A stretch of 34,833 bases of DNA from Gemmatimonadota bacterium (lineage in GTDB: Bacteria > Gemmatimonadota > Gemmatimonadetes > Longimicrobiales > Gaopeijiaceae). Under the pieces are notes generated by a model. That model worked only from the letters and a program-made list of their open reading frames with translations, made no database searches and was not told the origin of the DNA. How positions within the stretch are numbered: position 1 is the stretch's first letter; each line of letters starts with the position of its first letter. Positions 8,058 through 15,816 of the stretch are shown here, in pieces. The position numbers and the translations under genes were made by a program. The DNA lies in contig SLFU01000014.1 of NCBI GenBank assembly GCA_007124095.1, forward strand, positions 1 to 34,833. The letters are read 5' to 3'.

Positions 8058-9214
8058 CCGACGAGCTCTCGAGCATCCCGGTTGAAAGGAGCACGAAAGG
8101 CAACGAGGTGGGTGACCGGCAGGAGGTCCGCCACCACGGGGATCCCGGCCGCGAGTACCGGGCGGCGACCACGTCAGCCGCCATGGTGGATCGTTCCCAC
8201 CGAACGCTTCTCGTGGTGTCCGGCCGTGCCCCGACCCGAATGCTGCACGGGGTGATCACCGGATCGCTCCCCCCGGATCTGGAGGAGGACGAATCCGGCA
8301 TGCTCCGGGGCCGCATGCCCTACTCCACGATCCTCACCCCCAAGGGAAAGGTGGTTACGGACCTGCGCCTGGCCCGGCTCGAGAACGGTGAGGAGGGCTC
8401 GCTCCTGATGGAGCTTCCCCCGCAGGGAACCACCGCGGCCCTGAGCCATCTACGAAAGTACTTGCCTCCCCGATTCGCCCAACTCTCGGAGTCGGACGAC
8501 CCTCTCGGTCTCCTCACCCTCCTCGGCCCCGGCTCCGCCGACCTGATCTCTCGCGAGCTCCTCGAGGGACGCGTGTCTCCCGAAGAGCTAGCCGGACTTT
8601 CGGAGGGTGAAGAGCGAATTCTCCCCCAGCCGGGGAAATTCGGGATCCGGGTGATCCGGAACGGGGACGTGTCTCCCCTCGCACTCGACGTGATCGCCCC
8701 CGCCCCGCTCCTTTCCGAGCTCTGGCGGAGGCTGGAGGAGGCCGGGACCGTCCCGACCGGAACGGAGGTCTGGGAAACGCTCAGGCTCGAGAAGGGCCGC
8801 CCTTCCTACGGCGTGGAGCTGGATGAGGACACTCTCCCCCCCGAAGCGGGGATCGAAACCCGGGCGATCGACCACGAAAAGGGGTGCTACACCGGTCAGG
8901 AGGTGATCGTGAGAATCCGTGATCGCGGGCGAGTGAACCGGAGGCTTCGGGGCCTCCTTCTGGGAGACGCTGTGCCTCCTCCTCCGGGTACCCCGATCTA
9001 CCATCCGGGGCGGGATCGTCCATCCGGAGAGGTCCGGAGCACCGCCAAGTCGCCCCAGTTCGGCCAGGGAATCGCGCTCGCCTACCTCCGCAGAGAGGTC
9101 GAGCCGCCGGCCCTGGTCCGCCTGGGCTCGGAAGCGGGTCCGGAGGTCCAGGTGCGAGCTCTGGATCCGGAGTCGGGATGGATCCTCAACGAAGGGGATC
9201 CGGGCGCAGACTGA
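8054..9214 (+). CDS. ygfZ: Folate-binding protein YgfZ (GcvT-related)
   Basis: A 386-residue member of the GcvT/YgfZ superfamily. The diagnostic YgfZ motif K-G-C-Y-x-G-Q-E is present in DHEKGCYTGQEVIVRI, followed by the RVNRRLRGLLL barrel strand. This motif separates it from true aminomethyltransferase GcvT. YgfZ uses tetrahydrofolate to support assembly or repair of certain Fe-S proteins, which would fit a cell making the multi-cluster ActB and lipoyl synthase. The N-terminal 45 residues are polar and variable. The ATG overlaps the SirB1-like stop. It ends 30 bases from the convergent YpdA-like gene. Confidence 0.88.
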   Translation: MTDELSSIPVERSTKGNEVGDRQEVRHHGDPGREYRAATTSAAMVDRSHRTLLVVSGRAPTRMLHGVITGSLPPDLEEDESGMLRGRMPYSTILTPKGKVVTDLRLARLENGEEGSLLMELPPQGTTAALSHLRKYLPPRFAQLSESDDPLGLLTLLGPGSADLISRELLEGRVSPEELAGLSEGEERILPQPGKFGIRVIRNGDVSPLALDVIAPAPLLSELWRRLEEAGTVPTGTEVWETLRLEKGRPSYGVELDEDTLPPEAGIETRAIDHEKGCYTGQEVIVRIRDRGRVNRRLRGLLLGDAVPPPPGTPIYHPGRDRPSGEVRSTAKSPQFGQGIALAYLRREVEPPALVRLGSEAGPEVQVRALDPESGWILNEGDPGAD

Positions 9215-9244
9215 GAAGGGCGGCCCGGCCTTCCGAAACTCCCG

Positions 9245-10234
9245 TCATCGGCCACGCAGGATCTCCTCGACGATTCGCCTCCCGTGCAGACGCCCGGTTT
9301 CGATGAATATTCGATTCGCGTCCAACCCCGCTGCCAGGACCCCGGCCAGAAACACCCGAGGAACCGGAGTCTCCATCGTCTCGGGATTGTGGGCCGGCAC
9401 CCCCGTCTCCTCGTCCACGGGAATCCCCATCGAGCGGAGCAGCTTGGGCTCAGGTCGCCATCCGGTCAGTGCGAGCACCCAATCGTTCGGAACCTCTTCC
9501 ATCGCCCCCCCGCTCTCATTTCGAAGGAGGATCGAGCCGGGCCGGATCTGGGTGACGCGGGTCCGCCATCGGACCTCCACCTCACCCTTCGCGATCCGGT
9601 TCCGGATATCGGGGAGAAGCCACGGCTTCACCCCGGGGTCGAAATCCGATCCGAAGTGGACGAGCGTCACTCGAGCCCCCGTCCGAAAGAGCTCCAGAGT
9701 GGACTCCACCGCCGAGTTTCCCCCTCCTACGACTACGACATCCTGCCTCCAGTAGGGGTGAGCCTCGCGGTAGTAGTGAGAGACCTTCGGAAGGTCCTCC
9801 CCCGGCACGCCGAGAGGGTTCGGCTCGTGAAATCCCCCGGTGGCCACAACGACCGCCTCTGCCCTCCAGGCCTCCTCGGCCCCGGCGTGGGTGCGGGTGC
9901 GAAGGACGAAGGCTTCGCCCTCCCGCTCCACCGACAGCGCCTCCTGGTATTGGCGAACATCGAGCTCAAAATACCTGGCCACTCCCCGATAATAGGCCAG
10001 CGCCTCCTTCCGGGTGGGATTCGTGTCGGAGGTCACGAAGGGCACCCCCTCGACTTCCAGGTTCTCGGGAGTGGAGAAGAAGGACATGTAGGGAGGGTAA
10101 TCCACGAGCGAGGCACAGAGCGGCCCCCGATCGAAAAGCGCCGAATGGATGCCCGACCGCCGGGCCGCCGCCCCCACCGCCAGACCACAGGGTCCCGCTC
10201 CGATGACCGCGAGCTCCACCGACTTACCCACCAT
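9245..10234 (-). CDS. ypdA: YpdA-family FAD/NAD(P)-dependent disulfide reductase
   Basis: A 329-residue two-dinucleotide-binding flavoprotein. The FAD Rossmann motif GAGPCG is at residues 12-17 and the second nucleotide-binding motif is VVVVGGGNSAVESTLELF. The early motif SLVDYPPYMSFFSTPENLE and the C-terminal PRVFLAGVLAAGLDANRIFIETGR are typical of YpdA, proposed to reduce bacillithiol disulfide. No CXXC redox pair is visible, consistent with YpdA and unlike thioredoxin reductase. If correctly assigned, the organism may use bacillithiol as its low-molecular-weight thiol. It is transcribed alone, divergent from the LuxE/LuxC cassette. Confidence 0.88.
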   Translation of the reverse strand: MVGKSVELAVIGAGPCGLAVGAAARRSGIHSALFDRGPLCASLVDYPPYMSFFSTPENLEVEGVPFVTSDTNPTRKEALAYYRGVARYFELDVRQYQEALSVEREGEAFVLRTRTHAGAEEAWRAEAVVVATGGFHEPNPLGVPGEDLPKVSHYYREAHPYWRQDVVVVGGGNSAVESTLELFRTGARVTLVHFGSDFDPGVKPWLLPDIRNRIAKGEVEVRWRTRVTQIRPGSILLRNESGGAMEEVPNDWVLALTGWRPEPKLLRSMGIPVDEETGVPAHNPETMETPVPRVFLAGVLAAGLDANRIFIETGRLHGRRIVEEILRGR

Positions 10235-10440
10235 GACCGCATCCTTCCGGAAGAAGACCCACTCCAGGCCGCACGTACATGCGGCTCACCCCGGATCCCG
10301 GCACCGGTTCCCCCCTTCCCGACTCCCCCCATGGCACTCGCCATTGCTCCGAGGGGCCCTATCCATCACCCTTGAATCATGGCCGTCACGGTGGGGAGAT
10401 GTCGGCGATTCTCCCCTGCATCCCAACCCCAGGAGGCTCC

Positions 10441-10707
10441 ATGGCCAAAGTGGAATCGGAAGCTCGAAAGGCCCTGAACCGCCTTCGCAGAGCGCTGGAG
10501 AAGAGCCGTCGCGAGCTGGAATCCTTGGCCGGAGCCATCCGGCACGCCGAAGGAGAGGAGTTCCCGAGTGAAGCCTATCGCGGCGCCGAGGCCCGAATTG
10601 ATGGACTCCTCGAGTTCGCGGAGGGGGAGGCGGCTCGCCTCCAGGCCAAGATCCTCCGCTCGGGCGGACTGGAGCCCGGAAGGGTGCGACGCTCCTCCTC
10701 GAGCTGA
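10441..10707 (+). CDS. Small helical (coiled-coil) protein preceding LuxE
   Basis: An 88-residue protein, charged and almost entirely predicted helical (EARKALNRLRRALEKSRREL), with heptad-like spacing of Leu and Ala and a serine/arginine tail. The ATG has AGGAGG four bases upstream; the frame is open before it but that part lies in the promoter region and looks non-coding. Its stop is ten bases before the LuxE-like start, so the genes are very likely co-transcribed. It lacks the DSL phosphopantetheine motif, so it is not an acyl carrier protein. Function unknown; a scaffold or regulator of the two enzymes is possible. Confidence 0.65.
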   Translation: MAKVESEARKALNRLRRALEKSRRELESLAGAIRHAEGEEFPSEAYRGAEARIDGLLEFAEGEAARLQAKILRSGGLEPGRVRRSSSS

Positions 10708-10717
10708 AGGAGCGAGA

Positions 10718-11917
10718 ATGATGAAAGGGGAGCGCTCACTTGAGGAGCCCGCGCCGCTCGAGGCCACGCGGCACCTCCTCTGCGCGGAGCTGATCACGGA
10801 GATGTCCCGAGGTGCGACCGCCGTGTGGAGCCAGGATCGGTTCGACGACCTTGCGCTCCGCGTCTTCCGCTACCAGGCCCTCGCAAACCCCGTGTACCGG
10901 GCGCTCACCACGAGCCGGGGGCTCGACCCCTCGAGGGTGTCGGATTGGAGGGAGATCCCTCCGGTGCCCACCCGCGCCTTCAAGGAGCTCTCCCTCGCCT
11001 GTTCGAGCCCCAATCCACCGCAGGCCCTCTTTCGGACGAGTGGAACGAGCGAGGGCGGGATGCAGCGCGGGGCGCACCCCGTCCGCGACCTGACCCTCTA
11101 TCGCGCATCCCTCCTCGGGGCGGGATCGAGCTACCTCCGGCCCGAGCTCGATGGCCCCTCCGGCTCCCTGCAGATCGAGATAGCTCATGAGCCTCTCAGG
11201 GTCCTGGCGCTCCTGCCCGAGCCGGCACGATGTCCTGATTCCTCCCTGGCCCACATGGCCGGGGTCTTCGCGGAGGAGTGGGACGACGGTGGCGGCGGCT
11301 TCTTCGCCGACAAGCAGTGGAATCTCGACGTCGACGGCTTCGCCTCCGCCCTCTCGGCCGCACGGGACGACGACGTGGCTGTCTTCCTCCTCGGAACCGC
11401 CTTCGCTTTCGTGCATTGGCTCGACCGGCGGGAGACGAGTCGGCCCGCACCGCTTCCTTCGGGATCCCGCCTTATGGAGACGGGTGGGTTCAAGGGCCGG
11501 AGCCGGGAAGTTCCCAGGGGCGAGCTCTACGCGGCCCTTGGAAGGACTCTCGGACTCCCTCCCGAGCGGATGGTGAATGAATACGGGATGACCGAGCTCC
11601 TCTCGCAGTTCTACGAGCCCGTGCTCCGGGAAGGAGGGCCCGGAGACCTGCGGGAGCGTAGGCACGTCCCCCCCCCGTGGGTCCGGACGCGAGTCCTGGA
11701 CCCCGAGAGCCTGGTGCCCGTGGAGCCGGGAGAGGTGGGGCTCCTGTGCCACCTCGATCTGGCCAACCTCGACTCCGTCTCGGCGATCCTCACCGAGGAC
11801 CTCGGCGTCGCGGTTCCGAACGGACTCAGGATCCTCGGGCGGGCCCCGGGCGCCGAACCCAGAGGGTGCTCCCTCGCGATGGAGGAAATCCTCGAGCTGG
11901 AGGAGGACGCGACGTGA
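10718..11917 (+). CDS. LuxE-like acyl-protein synthetase
   Basis: A 399-residue member of the adenylate-forming LuxE family. Visible motifs are the ATP-binding loop FRTSGTSEGG at residues 105-114, METGGFKGRSREV at 253-265, and the adenylate-site MVNEYGMTELLSQFYEP near 285-301. Cys384 in RGCSLAMEE sits about 15 residues from the C-terminus, the place of the acyl-accepting cysteine of Vibrio LuxE. It would activate a fatty acid as acyl-AMP and transfer it to its own cysteine and then to LuxC. The ATG at 10718 has GAAGGAG five bases upstream. The stop overlaps the GTG of the LuxC-like gene. No luciferase genes are nearby, so light production is not implied. Confidence 0.88.
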   Translation: MMKGERSLEEPAPLEATRHLLCAELITEMSRGATAVWSQDRFDDLALRVFRYQALANPVYRALTTSRGLDPSRVSDWREIPPVPTRAFKELSLACSSPNPPQALFRTSGTSEGGMQRGAHPVRDLTLYRASLLGAGSSYLRPELDGPSGSLQIEIAHEPLRVLALLPEPARCPDSSLAHMAGVFAEEWDDGGGGFFADKQWNLDVDGFASALSAARDDDVAVFLLGTAFAFVHWLDRRETSRPAPLPSGSRLMETGGFKGRSREVPRGELYAALGRTLGLPPERMVNEYGMTELLSQFYEPVLREGGPGDLRERRHVPPPWVRTRVLDPESLVPVEPGEVGLLCHLDLANLDSVSAILTEDLGVAVPNGLRILGRAPGAEPRGCSLAMEEILELEEDAT

Positions 11918-13242
11918 CCCCCCCCGGCTCCCCCGAGGAGGCGGCGGCGCTTCTCGATGGGCTCCGCTCAGCCGGCACCGAGCTGGCCTCCCGACCGATC
12001 CGCGAGCTGATCCGGGTCCTGGGGAGCGCAGGAAACCGCTTCCTCGATCCGGAGGACCCCCTCCGACAGAAAGCGGAGGCCGCGCTCCCGGAGGAAGCGG
12101 GATTGTCCCCCCCGATGGTCCGGGCGGTCGTGGAAGGGATGGCGCGGGACTGGACGGCGCCCCGCCTGGAGGCATTGGTGGAGGCCGACTTCCGGGATCC
12201 CGGGGTGCTCGACGGATTCCGGCCCGGGCCTCGAGGGGAGCTCCTCCGGGCTATGGGAGGGACGCTCGCCTTCCACATCGGCGCAGGGAGCGTCCCCGGG
12301 GTGGGAGCCATGTCCCTACTTCGCTCGCTCCTCGTCAAATGCCCCGTTCTCCTCAAGCCGGGACGGGGTGATGTAACCCTTCCAACCTTGCTGGCCAGGG
12401 CCATTGCGGAATCGGATCCGGGGCTGGCTCGAGCCCTCGCGGTCGTCTACTGGCCCGGCGAGGACGGGGGCACTCTCGAAGACCTCGCGCTCCGGGAGGC
12501 GAGTCGCGTGGTGGTCTACGGTGGTACGGAGACGGTTCGAGCCTTGAGGTCCCGGATCCCGGCCACCACCCCACTGGTCGCCTACCACCACAGATGGTCG
12601 ATGGGGGCGGTCGCTCGAGAGCGGCTCACAGCGGCGGTCTCCGCTCGCCGCACGGCCACCGACGCTGCGATGGCGGTCGCCATCTTCGACCAGAGAGGAT
12701 GTGTGTCGCCCCAGGTGATCTGGGTGGAGGAGGGCGGGGAAATCGATCCGCTCGGGTGGGCGAGACTCCTGGCGAAGGAGCTCGAGGCTCTGGAGGCCTC
12801 CCTTCCCCCGGGCCCGGTCGACGCCGGGACCGCCGCTGCAGTCCATCAACTCCGAGGCACGAGCGAGATTCGGGGAATCGCGGGCTCGGGCGAGGAAGTC
12901 CTGGCCGGCAAAGGCGTGAGCTGGACCGTTCTCTATGAGCCGGACCCGAAGCCGCTACCGAGCTGTCTCTCCAGAACGGTTCGAGTGAAGCCGGTCGAGG
13001 CCCTGGAGCGCATCCCTGAGCTGCTCGTTCCCTTCGCCCCGGTTCTCCAGACGCTAGCCGTGGAAGCCACGAGGACGCGTCGCGAGGCCTTGGCCGAAGG
13101 GCTGGCCCGATCCGGAATCACCCGGATCACGACCTTTCGAGATCAGCCGTGGCCTCCAGCGTGGTGGCGCCACGATGGGACCGGACCACTCCAAGCCCTG
13201 GTCCGGTGGATCTCCCTGGAGGGCCAGAGTGAGGTGGACTGA
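11914..13242 (+). CDS. LuxC-like acyl-CoA/acyl-protein reductase
   Basis: A 442-residue LuxC-family reductase related to aldehyde dehydrogenases. The nucleophile is probably Cys263 in FDQRGCVSPQVIW, the acyl-enzyme cysteine context of LuxC. The Rossmann part includes HIGAGSVPGVGAMSLLRSLL and VVVYGGTETVRALR. It would reduce the activated acyl group to a fatty aldehyde with NADPH. The start is a GTG at 11914 overlapping the LuxE stop, with GGAGGAGG seven bases before it. The frame is open further upstream inside luxE, but that part is a shadow. A perfect hairpin spans its stop codon. Confidence 0.9.
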   Translation: MTPPGSPEEAAALLDGLRSAGTELASRPIRELIRVLGSAGNRFLDPEDPLRQKAEAALPEEAGLSPPMVRAVVEGMARDWTAPRLEALVEADFRDPGVLDGFRPGPRGELLRAMGGTLAFHIGAGSVPGVGAMSLLRSLLVKCPVLLKPGRGDVTLPTLLARAIAESDPGLARALAVVYWPGEDGGTLEDLALREASRVVVYGGTETVRALRSRIPATTPLVAYHHRWSMGAVARERLTAAVSARRTATDAAMAVAIFDQRGCVSPQVIWVEEGGEIDPLGWARLLAKELEALEASLPPGPVDAGTAAAVHQLRGTSEIRGIAGSGEEVLAGKGVSWTVLYEPDPKPLPSCLSRTVRVKPVEALERIPELLVPFAPVLQTLAVEATRTRREALAEGLARSGITRITTFRDQPWPPAWWRHDGTGPLQALVRWISLEGQSEVD

Positions 13243-13257
13243 CGGGAGGGTCAGTCC
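13236..13257. terminator. Bidirectional hairpin over two convergent stop codons
   Basis: Perfect eight-base arms GGACTGAC (13236-13243) and GTCAGTCC (13250-13257) enclose GGGAGG. The arms contain the TGA of the LuxC-like gene on the plus strand and the TGA of the AbrB-like gene on the minus strand. The genes are only eight bases apart, so one palindrome may serve both. No T-run follows on either strand. Confidence 0.5.
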
Positions 13258-13442
13258 TCGGCCGGCTGCTCAGAGCGCCAGATCACCATCTGTCTGGTGC
13301 CGGAAGCGTTCTCTTCGACTCGGACCGTAAGGACATCCCCCTCTTCGATTCCCAGGTCGTCACGCATGTCCTGGGGGATCGTGATCCTGCCTCCAACACC
13401 AACGGTCACATCGCTATAGTAGCGAGTCCGGTAGATGGCCAT
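13251..13442 (-). CDS. AbrB/MazE/SpoVT-type DNA-binding protein
   Basis: A 63-residue protein with the swapped-hairpin AbrB fold: VTVGVGGRITIPQDMRDDLGIEEGDVLTVRVEE. The glycine-rich turn and R-x-T-I-P core are characteristic. It would bind DNA as a dimer. There is no toxin gene beside it: downstream is the convergent LuxC-like gene and upstream, across 136 bases, the 97-residue unknown. A stand-alone transition-state-type regulator or an orphan antitoxin are both possible. Confidence 0.85.
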   Translation of the reverse strand: MAIYRTRYYSDVTVGVGGRITIPQDMRDDLGIEEGDVLTVRVEENASGTRQMVIWRSEQPAED

Positions 13443-13578
13443 CCGGTCTCCTCTCGGATTTCACTGTGGCGTATGACATCTCGACTCGGTCGAAACAGAT
13501 CGCAAACGTCTAGAACCCCCGACCCCCGATGCAGGATCCCCTCCTCCGCGAAGATCCCACACACTCCTCGAACCAGGC

Positions 13579-13872
13579 TCAGGGCAATAGTGAGCGGAGG
13601 AAGGATATCAGCTGGTGGTCCTCGAGTGCACGAGCTTTGTTGACCGCCTCCTCGTAGGATGGCTCGACGATCACGGGGACGGTTCGGAGAGGCCGTTCCC
13701 CGTCGCCCCGGTCGGCGGGGGAATAGCTGAGAGCGGCCCGATAGGACTCCGGCCTCCTGGGGTCGTCGTCGAACTCGAGGTAGACGTCCCAGAAGCGACC
13801 TGAGTGGCTGATCGTGGCGATATGCTGGCCCGGGGACGGCAGCTCCGGCGGCAAGGGGTCAGGACCGCTCAT
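13579..13872 (-). CDS. Hypothetical 97-residue protein coupled to the MscS gene
   Basis: A small protein with a proline-rich start (MSGPDPLPPELPSPG) and a compact beta-rich middle: HIATISHSGRFWDVYLEFDDD, then YRAALSYSP and TVPVIVEPSYEEAVNKA, ending in helix LISFLRSLLP. No signal peptide or membrane segment. Its ATG lies inside the end of mscS, overlapping by 14 bases, so translation is probably coupled to the channel. I do not recognise the family. Amino-acid composition is like that of its neighbours, and codon use supports a real gene. Confidence 0.7.
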   Translation of the reverse strand: MSGPDPLPPELPSPGQHIATISHSGRFWDVYLEFDDDPRRPESYRAALSYSPADRGDGERPLRTVPVIVEPSYEEAVNKARALEDHQLISFLRSLLP

Positions 13873-14809
13873 CGATAGAATCTCCTTCCGGCTGGGTGGG
13901 CTCCGGGATCACACGAACGGGGAAGGGATCGGTCTCGAGCCCGGAGTATAGGGTGCGGTGCGGGAAGGGGATCTCGATCCCCTCCTCATCGAAGCGGGCC
14001 TTGACCTCCTCGAGCAGCGAATTCTTGAGCTGGATGAAGTTCTCGCGCACCGCCCAGACCGCCAGCCGCAGCTCCAGGGCCGAGTCCCCGTACCCGTCGA
14101 AAAGCACCTTCGGCTCCGGCTCCATCAAGGCCTTCGGATTCTTCGTGACCACGTCCAGCAGGACCTCGCGCACCCGGACCACATCTTCCTTGTAGGCCAC
14201 CCCTATGTCGAGGTCCAACCTTCGGATCGGAAACCGGGTGATCGTGGTGACCTGGCTCTTCACGATGGTCTCGTTCGGAATGCGCACGAAGCGATTGTCG
14301 AAGGTTCGCAGCTTCACTGACAGGGTATCGATGGAGATTACCCGGCCCACCGTCTCCCCAACCTGGATGAAGTCGTCCACCTGGAAGGGCCTCTCCCCCA
14401 GGAGGAAGAATCCTGAGATGACGTTGGAGACCGAGGTCTGGGAAGCGAAGCCCACCGCGATCCCGAGAATCCCGGCGGCCCCCAGCAGGGGGCCCAGGCT
14501 GAAACCGAGCTCCGTCAGCACCGAGACGAGGAGGATCAGAATCCCCGGATAGAGGACGACCTTCGCGGCGACCAGCCCCTGCTGCGGCGAGTACTTCCGA
14601 CCGACCGCAGCCCGCGTCCAACGGGTGAGCAAAAGAACCGCCGGGACCCCGATGAGCACCATCGCCACGGAGCGGAGCACTCTTCCGAAATCGACCTGCC
14701 CGGCGAGTTGGCCGAAGGCCTCCTGCGCAATCGGCTCCACGGAGATCGAGGCCGCCGGCTGCAGGGCTTCCACGGAGAGGGCGGCATGGACCAGAAAGTG
14801 CTGTATCAA
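13859..14809 (-). CDS. mscS: Small-conductance mechanosensitive channel (MscS family)
   Basis: A 316-residue MscS-family protein with two N-terminal membrane helices, the pore helix LLGAAGILGIAVGFASQTSVSNVISGF and the beta domain with VGRVISIDTLSVKLRTFDNRFVRIPNETI, then the alpha/beta vestibule. It releases solutes under hypo-osmotic shock at the inner membrane. I chose a TTG at 14809, which overlaps the upstream stop in TTGA and has GGAGGAG four bases upstream; the frame before it lies inside the neighbouring gene and is not protein-like. The C-terminus has a polar extension ending in DSIDERS. It is flanked by two coupled genes of unknown function. Confidence 0.9.
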   Translation of the reverse strand: MIQHFLVHAALSVEALQPAASISVEPIAQEAFGQLAGQVDFGRVLRSVAMVLIGVPAVLLLTRWTRAAVGRKYSPQQGLVAAKVVLYPGILILLVSVLTELGFSLGPLLGAAGILGIAVGFASQTSVSNVISGFFLLGERPFQVDDFIQVGETVGRVISIDTLSVKLRTFDNRFVRIPNETIVKSQVTTITRFPIRRLDLDIGVAYKEDVVRVREVLLDVVTKNPKALMEPEPKVLFDGYGDSALELRLAVWAVRENFIQLKNSLLEEVKARFDEEGIEIPFPHRTLYSGLETDPFPVRVIPEPTQPEGDSIDERS

Positions 14810-15645
14810 AGGGCTCCTCCCATCCCCGGCAGGGTCCGGAAAAGATCGAAGGTACGGGCCCGGAACCCTCTGGGGACCGGAGAGCGGGGCTTCCCCACCC
14901 GCACTCCGCTCCGGGCTTCGACCGGAGCCCGACCCGCCATCTCGATCTGACTCCCCTCGGCATCCCCCTGATACCGGACCGTCACCTCGTCGGTCCAGAG
15001 GTGTTCCTCGTGGACAAAGAGGGAGAGGTGTGCGACCCTCAGCGCCAACTTCTCCACCCGAAGGTCTCCAGAGGATCGGTTCGTGAGGACAAGAGGACAA
15101 ACCGCCAGGTGATCGGCGAAGAGCTCCGTGCGCATCTCCCGCCTCGCGGTGGTCGGCAGCCAGTAGCAGAGCTCACCCGTCATGAAATCCCCCCACCAGG
15201 TGTCCGACAGGGCAACCGCGGGCACTTCCTCCAGGAGAGCGCCTTCGTGCCCCCCCGGCGCGGGCAACTCGATGCGCACGAAGAGGGGGATGCGTACGTA
15301 GATCCTGAGCTCCGCGGCCGGCAAGAGCCAGAATGGCCGCTCCGGTTCGAGGACGAGCGGACGCTCGGGAAGGATCGGCCGAATCAGGAGCTCGCGCTCA
15401 CCGGCGGGGGTGGCCCAGCGCGACCATGAGAGATTGGCGGGATCCGATTCGTCGAGGATCCCCGGATCCCCGCCGTCTGGGCGGGACGTGGGATCGTGGA
15501 ACGAGTCTGCGATCCAGATCTCCCCGTCTCGGGCTCGCAGCCGGAATTCGCGGGGTCCGAAGCGGATGAGGGTGACCCTTTCTCGATCGAGAACATGCCG
15601 TCCCCACGGGGAGGGAAGGTCGGAACGGAGATCGGAGGCTTCCAT
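14806..15645 (-). CDS. DUF432-like protein upstream of and coupled to MscS
   Basis: A 279-residue, beta-rich soluble protein. It contains WGRHVLDRERVTLIRFGPREFRLR near the start, FWLLPAAELRIYVRIPLFVRIEL, a tryptophan-rich ALSDTWWGDFMTGELCYWLPTTARR and KLALRVAHLSLFVHEEHLWTDEVTVRYQ. From memory this pattern fits DUF432, a family first noted in archaea; this needs a profile search. The ATG at 15645 is the first methionine before the conserved part; no strong ribosome-binding site is present, and a GTG about 40 codons upstream cannot be excluded. Its TGA overlaps the TTG start of mscS, implying that it acts with the channel. Confidence 0.75.
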   Translation of the reverse strand: MEASDLRSDLPSPWGRHVLDRERVTLIRFGPREFRLRARDGEIWIADSFHDPTSRPDGGDPGILDESDPANLSWSRWATPAGERELLIRPILPERPLVLEPERPFWLLPAAELRIYVRIPLFVRIELPAPGGHEGALLEEVPAVALSDTWWGDFMTGELCYWLPTTARREMRTELFADHLAVCPLVLTNRSSGDLRVEKLALRVAHLSLFVHEEHLWTDEVTVRYQGDAEGSQIEMAGRAPVEARSGVRVGKPRSPVPRGFRARTFDLFRTLPGMGGAL

Positions 15646-15718
15646 GAAGAGAATCTGCCGCCCGAACCGGGAAGCATGCAACCGGCAGCCGCCAAGCCGA
15701 AACCATTTTCGTACGGCG

Positions 15719-15747
15719 TTGACGGCCTGCACGGGGGTCCCTAACTT
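15719..15747 (+). promoter_or_regulatory. Putative sigma-70-type promoter of the act operon
   Basis: TTGACG at 15719-15724 and TAACTT at 15742-15747 are separated by exactly 17 bases in the divergent gap before actA. The -10 element matches the consensus at its first two and last positions only. Transcription would start near 15754, giving a leader of about 60 bases. Confidence 0.45.
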
Positions 15748-15766
15748 CGGGGCTGTTTGTTTCAGG

Positions 15767-15781
15767 GGGAGCCCGGCTCCC
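15767..15781. promoter_or_regulatory. Palindrome in the act leader
   Basis: GGGAGCC-C-GGCTCCC is a perfect seven-base inverted repeat with one central base. It lies about 15 bases after the expected transcription start and 35 bases before the actA ATG, a suitable place for an operator or a leader hairpin. Confidence 0.35.
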
Positions 15782-15816
15782 GCCCGTGCCTTGACCGACT
15801 GAGACCCGATACGGTT

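Noticed and set aside
8054-9214. Glycine cleavage T protein (gcvT)
   Set aside because: The KGCYTGQE motif and overall pattern mark YgfZ; a true gcvT is not in the window.
10736-12175. Minus-strand open frame of about 479 codons opposite the LuxE-like gene
   Set aside because: Arg/Gly/Pro-rich shadow; the plus-strand frame has family motifs.
13251-13872. Toxin-antitoxin pair formed by the AbrB-like and 97-residue proteins
   Set aside because: The gap is 136 bases, the 97-residue protein has no toxin motif, and it is coupled to mscS instead.
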